Origin: Priapulus caudatus
Taxonomy: Eukaryota > Priapulida > Priapulimorpha > Priapulimorphida > Priapulidae
Reading direction: 5' to 3'
Assembly (NCBI RefSeq): GCF_000485595.1
Contig: NW_014577692.1
Span: 47,653 to 82,444 of the forward strand
Length of the DNA: 34,792 nucleotides
Positions 9,801 through 18,500 of the stretch are shown here, in pieces. Numbering within the stretch: the stretch's first letter is position 1; every line of letters starts with the position of its first letter. Both the position numbers and the translations under genes were made by a program. Under the pieces are notes generated by a model. It saw only the letters and a list, made by a program, of their open reading frames with translations. It was not told the origin of the DNA and did no database searches.

Positions 9801-12551
9801 ATGCACGAAGTCGTGCTTGCGTTGCTGACGAGTCCTACAGGAATCGAGACTTGTCGTAATGTTTATGTTCGATTCCCCGCCTGTTATGTCAGGATATCAT
9901 CACATGGGAACCGATGCGATTAATGTGAGGCCGTTAGAAGCGAACGAGCATTTCAGGAGAGCGCTCGAATACTACGACCGCAGCCTTGCTACCGAGAAAA
10001 AGCTGCATATGGATGGCTACGTTAAGGTGTGCGTGCGTTTGTGTGTGTGCGTGCGTGCGTGCGTGGGTGTGCGTGTGCGTGTGTGCGTGTGCGGGCGTGC
10101 GTGCGTGCATGTGTGTGTTCAAGTACACGTTCATAACAAAGCATGTGAAATAAGGTTTTTAACAAGTGACCATCTTTATAGCATCCCTTTTCAACAAGTC
10201 CATTCACTCCATGTAAATATCATTGTTAGCACCTATATTGAAATATTTATGATATATATATATATTTAGGTGTTTATCTTACCATTCCTTTCTGTATCAA
10301 CAGATGGCTTATATATATATGTATATATAAAATATAATAATAGCATGTAAGATATTATATATCTTCTTTACATGTTTGTATATATATATATATATCCGAA
10401 GTAGATAATAGGGAATTCCCTATTATCTACTTCTGATATATATGTATATATGCATGTGTGTATATTTGCACTGCTCTCCCTCTTGGCAGACTGCTCTCAC
10501 TGTGAAGAACAAGGCGATGGTACTCTCTCACATGAAGCGCTACGACGAAGCCCTCCCCATGGCGATGGAGGCCGTCGCGATACGCAGACGACATCTCCAC
10601 GGCAAGCACCCGGACCTCTCTCGCAGCCTCATCTTTGTCGCACAGATTTATTACGACGTTGGCCGGCGGAAGGCGAAGAGCAACGATAGCTGTGAGTGGC
10701 GCTGATATGTTTGTGCAGTCTAGCATCATTAGAGGAAACATTAATATTCCATAGCTTCTCCATTTATGTTCTTTAGTTCTACGACAGTTTAGCAGGTATT
10801 TTATTTTTCAGTAGTGTTGATACGCTTGTGCAGTTTAACATCGTTAGAGAAAAAATACATCGTAGGCCGTTGCTTCTCCGTTTATATTCATTAGTTCCAC
10901 GAGAATTTAGCAGGTATTGTGGTCAGTACCAGTTAGAATGCTTCCAAGTTTATGCACTTTTTAATGAAAAATTGCCATTTTTTCAGTGGGTTTGCTGCAC
11001 GTTTTAATGAAAAATCGTCATATTTCAGTGGGTTCGCTGGCAGAGTTTGAGAGAGCGGAGGCGTATTACCGGGAGGCGGCAGATATCGAGACGACGGGCA
11101 GAGCCGACCATGGCCTCCCTACGGCCGACTTCCCCGCCCTGAAGCGCGAATACCTCGACGTTCTAAAACGCCTCGGCAAGAGCACCGACCTTCAGAAAGC
11201 GCAGAAGATATTCCTGGTAATGAACGTGCTTGCATTCGCCAGAAAATGAGTAGTAGTAGTAGTAGTAGTCCATTTCCAGTTCCATTGCAGTAATGATTAA
11301 TTGTTATAATCATCACAAAACCACGTTGCCTTGTAAAACCAACTATATATATATTGACGTGAATAAATGTAAAGAGAGAACAGATTTCACTGAGTACTTC
11401 CACTCATTTACGCAGATGGGGTCGTTGTCATATCAGGTACTACAGATATGTACCCGAGGTAGTTTTAGGTTGTTTAGTATTATGTTTATATTTTTATATG
11501 AGGTATGTTTAGGGTTAGGGTTAGGGTTAGGGTACACTTCTGTAGTACAAGTCTGGTAAACTTTATATATACATATATGTACCTTGGGTACATATCTGTA
11601 GTACCTGATACGACAACGACCCCTTCAGCAGTACTAAGCCGCATTGTTATAATCATCACAAAACCACGTTGCCTTGTAAAACCAACTATATATATATTGA
11701 CGTGAATATATGTAAAGAGAGAACAGATTTCACTGAATACTTTACTATATTTTGTTACTATACTCATTTACATGCGCTGACCGTTATAGGATTTTGAGGC
11801 GAAACGAGAGCGACGCGTGCGTCCACGTAAGAGAAGCCAGGACAAGGCAGGTAGCCCAAGGTCAACCGAATCAGGGTCGACCAGTAGCAGCAGCAGTTAC
11901 ACCACAAGCTCAGAGGAGAGCAGTGAAGCAGCAGCTCACACGACACCCAGTGAGTACTGCATAGACGTGTGCGGCGGCCATTTTTTTTTTTTTTTTACAG
12001 CAACAGAATTTTGTCAAGCAACATATATGCAAACATAATAGCACAGCACAAGTATTTCATCATATTAGATATATTATTAATTTTTTTTTTTCTACAGCAA
12101 CAGAATTTGTCAAGCAACATATATGCAAACATAATAGCACAGCACAAGTATTTCATCATATTAGATATATTATTAATTATATTATTATTATATTAGATAT
12201 ATATGTTGACTTTATTGTGTCCTATTACATGTACAGAGTGTAAGCCATTTCGTGCTAAGTAATTCTGTATATGTAACACGTTTGACGCACACTCCCAGTC
12301 GAAAAAAAAGACAATTTATTCGTCGTTTTCATTCGTTGGTTACTCCCGATCGGAAAATAAAGAAAAGCAATTCATTCGCCTTATTTCCATGTTCTGCCGT
12401 GGCTTGCTCCCACGTGGGGACCCACAGTTCATCGTCTGCTCGTGTTACAGGTGAGAAGCCACACGACGCCAGCATCTCCGAGGATGCGGAGGATCCGACG
12501 AAGGCCGGTGAATACGACGAGAACTCATCGTGGAACTGTGCCGTCGCGTGA
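505..12551 (+). CDS. STAND NB-ARC ATPase with C-terminal TPR-like repeats (17 exons, 5'-partial)
   Basis: Exons inferred from GT-AG sites, phase and protein continuity: 505-646, 1085-1238, 1371-1470, 1870-1985, 2650-2774, 3408-3578, 4085-4317, 7371-7503, 7709-7901, 8081-8275, 8460-8642, 9045-9302, 9893-10026, 10490-10691, 11029-11216, 11790-11949, 12451-12551 (TGA). All 16 joins keep frame, giving 928 residues. Counting from the first full codon: FVGRVKEL shortly before the ATPase; Walker A GMLGIGKT at 104-111; Walker B TVLYLDNVDE at 172-181; sensor-1 LLLTSR at 215-220; GHHPLSL (the GLPL-type motif) at 286-292; winged-helix segment around 347-400 with LHAVTR (MHD-like position) at 404-409; TPR-like helices about 583-842; a Ser/Glu-rich tail about 855-928. 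Residues 1-47 may end a death-fold domain, but I cannot assign one. The family is that of APAF-1-like or NLR-like ATP-dependent sensors. Weakest points are the exon 1/exon 2 join (weak pyrimidine tract before 1085) and the missing 5' end. Ligand and partners are unknown. Confidence 0.82.
771..801. repeat. AT dinucleotide microsatellite
   Basis: An alternating TA tract in intron 1 of the NB-ARC gene, inside a wider AT-rich stretch from about 680 to 860. Confidence 0.85.
4318..6960 (+). repeat. 36-bp minisatellite filling intron 7, interrupted by a gap
   Basis: Tandem units of 36 bp. The clean form can be read as GGTAGAGGCA, GAGAGTTCTC, GCCGGGTGTT and TATTCA joined in order, exact at about 5580-5650, 5855-5930 and 6813-6945. 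Elsewhere units have one-base insertions and deletions. Each unit contains TTCAG/GTAGAG, a good 5' splice-site match, directly after the genuine donor of exon 7 (TTCAG/GTACTG at 4313-4323). The unit length is a multiple of three, and two of the three plus-strand frames are open across clean units, but the array lies between exons that join perfectly without it, so it is intronic. N positions 6001-6812 lie inside the array, so copy number is unknown. Confidence 0.93.
6001..6812. other. Assembly gap (812 N)
   Basis: A run of N inside the 36-bp minisatellite. Both edges are in the repeat, so the gap length is only an estimate. Reading frames that cross it are meaningless. Confidence 0.99.
8834..8935 (+). 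pseudogene. Degenerate copy of the TPR exon 12 start
   Basis: About 100 bases resembling exon 12 from its start at 9045, about 221 bases upstream. Shared words include CCCTGAAT, GCTACAG, CTAGTGGAG and TCGCAGCTC. The copy carries a TAG in the frame used by exon 12 (CTA GTG GAG CTG TAG), so splicing it in would terminate the protein. It lies in intron 11. I read it as a relic of tandem exon duplication. Confidence 0.75.
9350..9790 (+). repeat. Imperfect tandem repeat in intron 12
   Basis: Four diverged units of about 105 to 170 bp share the words TCGATGGA, CCATCCATTC, ACGACCGTTAG and GCACATCGAGG. One unit contains a nested microsatellite of GTGATCGTATTG-like units at about 9637-9703, which explains its greater length. 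Confidence 0.8.
10027..10125 (+). repeat. GT/GCGT microsatellite at the exon 13 donor
   Basis: A GTGTGC/GTGCGT-type simple repeat starts with the donor of exon 13 itself (AAG/GTGTGC at 10024-10032), so the splice donor is the first element of the microsatellite. Confidence 0.85.
10398..10433. repeat. Perfect 36-bp palindrome
   Basis: Both arms read GAAGTAGATAATAGGGAA toward the centre GGAATTCC with no mismatch. It sits inside a TATATA-rich stretch of intron 13. It could form a cruciform, or be the ends of a small fold-back element. Related arms occur at 12781-12811 and 28525-28561. Confidence 0.9.
10704..10920 (+). repeat. Tandem duplication of about 110 bp in intron 14
   Basis: Two adjacent copies share TTGTGCAGT, GCTTCTCC, TTTAT.TTC.TTAGTT and TTTAGCAGGTATT in the same order, with moderate divergence. 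Confidence 0.8.
10943..11030 (+). repeat. Duplicated 3' splice site before exon 15
   Basis: A segment containing TTTTAATGAAAAAT, then TTTCAGTGGGTT, is present twice 42 bp apart, giving two AG acceptors at 10985-10986 and 11027-11028. The downstream one joins directly to VGSLAEFERAEAYY. The upstream one keeps the same frame with no stop and would add 14 residues. Confidence 0.85.
11300..11400 (+). repeat. Direct repeat flanking the inverted-repeat element, left copy
   Basis: About 100 bases (with TTGTTATAATCATCAC, CCACGTTGCCTTG, TATTGACGTGAAT and GAGAACAGATTTCACTGA in order) recur almost exactly at about 11642-11745, one on each side of the element at 11412-11629. This is a duplicated piece of intron 15, far too long for a target-site duplication. 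Confidence 0.9.
11412..11629 (+). mobile_element. Small terminal-inverted-repeat element with internal TTAGGG array, copy 1
   Basis: About 218 bp. The left 50 bases (beginning GCAGATGGGGTCGTTGTC and running through GGTACTACAGATATGTACCC) are the inverse of the right end with about four mismatches. Inside are four perfect TTAGGG units at 11509-11532. There is no coding capacity, so it behaves as a MITE-like non-autonomous element. A second copy in opposite orientation is at 23834-24054. Target-site duplication is not clear, so the superfamily is unassigned. Confidence 0.82.
11642..11745 (+). repeat. Direct repeat flanking the inverted-repeat element, right copy
   Basis: Near-identical to 11300-11400 (see the left copy). 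Both continue into a related ACTCATTTAC segment, so the duplicated piece was slightly longer than 100 bases. Confidence 0.9.
11985..12178 (+). repeat. 97-bp tandem duplication in intron 16
   Basis: Poly-T followed by ACAGCAACAGAATTT, GTCAAGCAACATATATGC and ATTTCATCATATTAGATA occurs twice with a 97-bp period and only one or two differences, so the event is recent. Confidence 0.92.
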
Positions 12552-13975
12552 TCGCACGTCCCGCTTGGCTCTACTCACAGCGACGCGCAGTCCATCCCTG
12601 TCGTGTGTCTCCATCTCCTGAAGTGGTGTCACCATAAACGGGTAGATGTTATTAATGTTTACGCCTAGTCATTTGTTAAAGGATACGTTCAGGTTGTAGG
12701 TGGAATTTTGTCAAAATTTCAATATCTATTTTATTTGATAGATGGCGCCTCTGGGCAGCTATGTATGTGTAGATTATTATCAAGAGTAGATTGTGTTATT
12801 ATCTACTCTTGTTATTATGTATGTGGTTTCCCAAACCAGTGGTATGTGTACCTGTCGGCAACCCTGAGTGTATCCTTAATACCAGCGTTCATCTGTATGT
12901 TGTAAATGTCAAGAATCCTAATCCAAGATTGTTGAGTTTGAGATGATGATCCGTAGAGCGATACGGCCGCTGGTGATAATACGTTGTAAAAAATGTATGA
13001 AAAGTGATGTGATGAAAAGGTTGTGTAATCATGGTAGGGTATATGACACTTACAGACAATTGTACTCATCTGTTAGTCATCGAAACTGCAGTGTATCATA
13101 AGAAAAGATTGTGTACCTGATGTTCTTTAGGGCAAAATGGTCGTTATTCACCATTACTAACTTTCTAACAGCCCCAGTAAATGTGGCACTACTAATCGTT
13201 GGAAGAAAGGTGAACGAGTACCTATTTATGTAACATTTTAATTTTCTGAATGAAATAAAGAAGTAAATTTCTGGTACAGAATGATGACAAAAAAGACGTG
13301 ACAACTATGTCAGTATACATGGTATACACACATTGGATTAGTATCAGGGGAAAATTTGCCACTGAAGAATAGTTTGTATTGCTATATCCATTTATTTATC
13401 CCATGGCATTCATTTAATATATTCGTATATACCTATAATGCTTCGGCAGAGTAGAAAATGTGAACTCATCGAGAAGAACTATATATAATATATAACTATA
13501 TAACTATTCTATTATAAATAATATAATGTTATATTTACATCGGACATATTTAGCGTATCAGCAAAGTTGTATAAAACTAGATATCATGTGGATTCAATGT
13601 TTGTTTTTATTAAGTGTTCTTACTGCCATTAGAAATCAATAATATCAAAACAACATTTGTGCAATAATGAGATTTCTTAACTGACTGTTAAGCGCCATAG
13701 TGTATGACTGTTAGAAAACGAGTCACTTTTTATTGTCTGATTCCAATTTCTGAATCTCAAGTGCGATCGAGTGTTTATAGAGTGTATATATACTTCTTTT
13801 ACCTACGTGTTTTCGTCTTGCGTACCATTACATCATGAAGGCAATGCACGAATAAATGCTATTTGATTAAATCGTTTGCCGAAAACATTCTGGATAACTA
13901 TCATTTTGTAATTGTAATTTTGTTACAGTGCAAGTTGCCTGCCAGACTGGCTGGCCGAGTGTCTGCCAACCTACC
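12552..13975 (+). other. 3' flank of the NB-ARC gene; no further gene seen
   Basis: AT-rich sequence with no supported coding region. Two AATAAA hexamers that could serve as polyadenylation signals for the upstream gene lie at 13254-13259 and 13851-13856; neither can be chosen without transcripts. It also holds the short inverted repeat at 12781-12811. Confidence 0.5.
12781..12811. repeat. Short inverted repeat (10-bp arms)
   Basis: CAAGAGTAGA pairs exactly with TCTACTCTTG across an 11-base spacer. The arms resemble the ends of the palindromes at 10398-10433 and 28525-28561. Confidence 0.8.
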
Positions 13976-13994
13976 CTCTCTCTCTCTCTCGCCT

Positions 13995-14025
<31 letters not shown>

Positions 14026-15504
14026 ACCTCTCGCCTAGCTCTCTCTCCATCTCTCCTCATTTCTCTCCTCTCCTCTCTCTCTCCCTCTCTCCTCGTCTCT
14101 CGCCTCTCTCACTCTCTCGCCCTCTCAGTCCGTCTCTCCGTCTTCTCTCTCTCGTCGCCCTATCTCACTCCTCCTCTCGTCTCCCGTTTTTTCTCTTCCT
14201 CTTCTCTCCCTCTTTCTGCACCTCAGTCTCGGCTCGCCTGTTTGTTTCGACGACCACCCCCGCCACTTTTTCTCGACATAGCCCCTCTTCTCTCGTTCTC
14301 TCTCTCTCTCCTCGGCCCTCTCTCGACTGTCCTCTCCCTCGTGCGGCACTAAGGCTTGCCAGCCCACGTCGCTCTCTCACCGTCTCTGCTCCTTTCCTGC
14401 TTTCGTCTGCAATTCTCTCATCTCTGTCTCTCTCTCTCGGGTCGTCCCTCTCTCACTCTCTTCACCTACAAATTAATTCCCCTCTCGTGAGCTTATTTAA
14501 ATCTCACTGTCTACCTGCCTCCCCCCACCCTTCGCGCTTATCCAGCTTCCTCCCGCGCTCTCTTCTACCTCCTCCCAGTCCACCTTTCTCCTCGGCTCCT
14601 GCTCCTATTTCTACCACTCGCTCGCTCTACTCCGTCCCTCCACCGTCTGTCCTCGCTCTCATTCCATCCCGCCCTCCCCCGCGACGCCCTCTCTTGGTGT
14701 CCGCGGTTCCCACGGCCCATTCCCCGGTCCGCTGCCTCCTCTCTCTCCTTCCTCTCTCAGCGGAGACCCCGCCGGCTCTCTCTCGCAACCATCCTTGATA
14801 CTCTACCCTTCTCCTGCCCTCTCCACGCCCTGTCCTGCCCCCTGCATGCCTGTCACCCCTTCTTCTCTCCCTCTCGTAACTCGCTCCCTCCAGCCTCTTC
14901 TGTCCGTTCCTCCCCACGTTCTTCCTTGACTCCTCTCACCGGATAACCTCTCTCATTACTAGCCTTCTCGCTCCGTGCGTATCCCCCTCCAGCGTCCCGC
15001 CCTCCTCCTACAGGCCTTCTCCCCCCGTCCGTCGTTCCACCGTTTCCCGTCTCTCCTTCTCCCCACCCTTCCTCCGCCGTCTCCGCCCGTGAAACCGTCT
15101 TCTTCACCTCCTTACCCGTCGCGCCCTCCCCTCTTTCCTCTATCCTCATACGTACCAATTCAATCTCTCATCTCCCATCGCTTTTTCCCCCCCCTCCTCG
15201 TTACCGTCGTCTCCTTGCTTCTTCACATACCCCTTTCCCCGTGCGTCTCTTCTGTCCCCTTCTCCCCCCGATTCCTCCGTCCTTGTACCGCCATTGGCTC
15301 CGCTTCCTTCCGACTCTCTCCATCATCCTGCCTCCACTTCTCCCGCCCCATGCTCGTAGTCTCAATCCTCTTCTCTCTCCTCTTCTCACTCTGCTCAAGC
15401 GTTCTCTCTGCTGGTCCTGTCAGTGCCTGCCGGCAACAATCCGCCTCTGTTCCTCACTTCTCCGCCTTCCCTCTCCCTCTCTCTCGAGCCTTCTCCTCTC
15501 GACT
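13976..15504. repeat. Polypyrimidine tract, CT microsatellite grading into C/T-rich sequence
   Basis: Starts as nearly pure CT dinucleotides and becomes irregular C/T-rich sequence with few purines. Long open frames here are Ser/Pro/Leu-rich by composition only, and not genes. It ends exactly where similarity to the dUTPase locus begins. Confidence 0.88.
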
Positions 15505-18500
15505 TGCGGTGCAGCACCCTTCTTTGTTCAGTAGTAAGTTGCTCTCTATCTTAATGAATACCACTCATACTTCTCTCCTACTTTCTTGCTCCCCTCTACC
15601 CCTCCTATTCCCCTCTGGATGGGGACAGACCCCAGTACCTCACCATCGTCAACACATCCTCCGACGAGGCACAACGCCCTTCGACACGAGCGTCTAAATC
15701 ATCGCTGAAGGAAGAGTTGTGGACACCACTGTATCAGACATTCACACTCCTTGATCCCTCGAAGGAGCCGTAGTCTTATACCTTCTTTATTTTATAAAGT
15801 GAAGATGTCTCAGAACTGGGCGAATCGCCTTCGAACGCCTAACTCGTCCATCCATCCTCTCACTCGTGTGCGTGTGCGACCAATCTTCACTACACGTCCT
15901 CCTGCCTCCTAGCGCTTCACTCAGCCTCCTATATCTCCGTCAACCCTCGCGACCGCTACTCTCATCGCTAGTCCTTATCCTCCGTCTAGCCCGTTCTTCC
16001 TTTCCACTAGCGCCGCTTACGGCGGTCTGGTTCCTCCATCGAACCTTCTTCTGCTCGCACGTTCCTCTACTGCAACTTCAATCACTTTATCTCTTTACTC
16101 AACCCATGAGCGGCTTGTTGGCCATCCGTAATTCACCCTATCAAGACGTTTTTCAACGTGGTTCATCCTCCTTTTCCCAGCGCGTTGTACTATCTTATCA
16201 TATTCCATCATTTAGAACCTCTTACGAGCAGCTTTTGATCATCTTCATGTCCACGCTCCACCGCCGCTCCATATCACACATCCACGACAGTATTGTTCTC
16301 AGGTCGATCTCGATTCCAAAGACATATTCTCTTGGCTCTGTCCCATCTCTAACACACTCATTGTATTCACCTTACACTTTCTCATTGGCACTTATTCCTC
16401 ACAGTCTACCCCAGCTAGGCTCCCCTACACGCCTTCGCGTCTTGCGTCGGTACTGCGCTGTGCGGCTCTCTAGTCGTTCTGCTCATTTCACCTCTCCCTC
16501 CTCCTCCTCGTGCCAAGTAACCTGTAGCCAACACACACTGCGGCGAGAATTCTAAATATAATACTCCTATGCGTCACAGCGTGAGCAGTAAAAAACTGGT
16601 TGATACCATGACTGCCCCGCACTTTCCCTGAAAGACACCGTAGTCCTTCTATATCCTCTTTAATACCGATTTACTTTCCTATACTACGCTCCACCTCTTT
16701 GCTCTATACTTTATTTGTGACTGCCCACCGCGGCCTGCGTGTGCGTGCTAACCCTGATCCTTTGCCCAACACGCGTGACTTCCTGTGATCTTTCTAGCAC
16801 AATGCTTTCCCACGAGTTGGCGCCATCTCTCAAATACCCTACGTCAAAGGATCACTCCGACTAGTTCCACCCTTCTCGCGCGCATGTTGCGTATCCATTG
16901 TCACCAGGCCAAATTTTACCTCCCTTGGTCTCACTGCGCCCTCACACAACCCGCCGTTGCCCGGTTCTCGGCTCTTATACCTCCCACACTCATCTTTCAT
17001 TCCAGCGCGTAGCGCAACTCCCTCCTCCCTCTCTGCCCGCAACTTCTCTCCCCCGAAATGATGGCCCTCTGCTCCCTCTATCAATTCACCCACCCTTTTC
17101 TCCTCCTTCTCCGCTTTCCCCTTGGCTTCCTTCACCTTTAGTCTCCCTCCCGCCCAAATCCGTCCTTCTCTCCTCCCTTCTCTAACCTCCTTTCCCCCAC
17201 CTTCTCCCTATCCACTTTCTCCCCCTCTTATCCCTTGATCCCTACCCTATGGCTATGTCCATAACCAAATCTAACTATATCCTCCCGCTCCCTCTCACGA
17301 ACATAATACAACCATATTCACCACGGCATATTTCAACCCGGTCTTCTTGCGTCTTCTCCAACACGTCACAATGCCCCAGTCGTCACAGGATCTGCGTCAT
17401 ACATTACCTCTTGCCCGTCGGACAAACTGATCAAGTTTTCCAGATATATTATATGTCTATCCTCCACTCGGTACTCCGGTTTGCCCGTATTCCATTCTTG
17501 TCTGTCTACAGGTCTCATAATTTGCAAATGGTGTTCCCAGTCGTTGCGTCGGCTCGAAGCAGAGCGGATCCGTCTCTTTCTCGCATTATCTACATCATCT
17601 ACTTTCCATCCAGCGTACTATCTTAGCACTATCGTCTATCACCCGCGAGGTGACACTTCCATAACCACTTCTCCTACTCGCATTCGTTCATATCCACTCA
17701 CCACCAAAGTTGTACCAGCACCTTTTCTCGTCAACTCACCTAGCGAAGTGTCTCATCACTACACCCACTAATCCTCTACAACATCAACCACGCTTACTTA
17801 TTATTAAAACTACAAAACATGATAATACGAACACTCCGAATTAGGCCGAACCTGCATAACTCGGTTACTATCTCATCTGTGTACTTTATCCATCGTATAA
17901 CAAGACTCAATAAATGGCGACTGTCTAACCTTATAGAGTACTAGTCCAACATATTCTCTTATTATGGGGTGTAGTATATCTTATTAAATCAAGTATTATT
18001 ATACGACAAGGTGAGATAATGTATTACATGGTCAGCAACTATTGAGGTAATTGTTATGCGTAACAATACCAGCCATCATGCGAGACGCAATTGTTTGTCT
18101 GCACAAGCCATTGTAGATGCATGAGTGGGGTCTTGTGAGATATGTTTGCGTCACTGGCAATCTTTCTGGCGCATGATCGCAACAAGCATGTCTAATCATT
18201 AGTATCTAGGAGTAAACTATCTGAGTACGAGTTATTATAGGCAGTCACGACTAGATTGCGCTAATCTAGTGAGTCTGACATGATCAAGACACTCACAATC
18301 GGTGAACCTATTCACCCTAGCAGGAGCAAACAATATATCCAATAATTATTACGCTGATCCCTCTATCAAATGCGGAAATGGTTATCAGCACCAACTGTGA
18401 GAGCTAAGTCGCGAAAAGTACAAATGTACGCCCAGCAAAAATTAGTGGATAGTCCGCTTTACTAACTAATCGCACGGTTGAGTGGTCTTCAGTAGATTGG

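Noticed and set aside
13863-14798. 311-codon Ser/Pro/Leu-rich frame, with similar long frames to 22.9 kb on both strands
   Set aside because: Polypyrimidine tracts lack A and G on one strand and so lack stop codons; the frames have composition but no motifs, and other frames are equally open.
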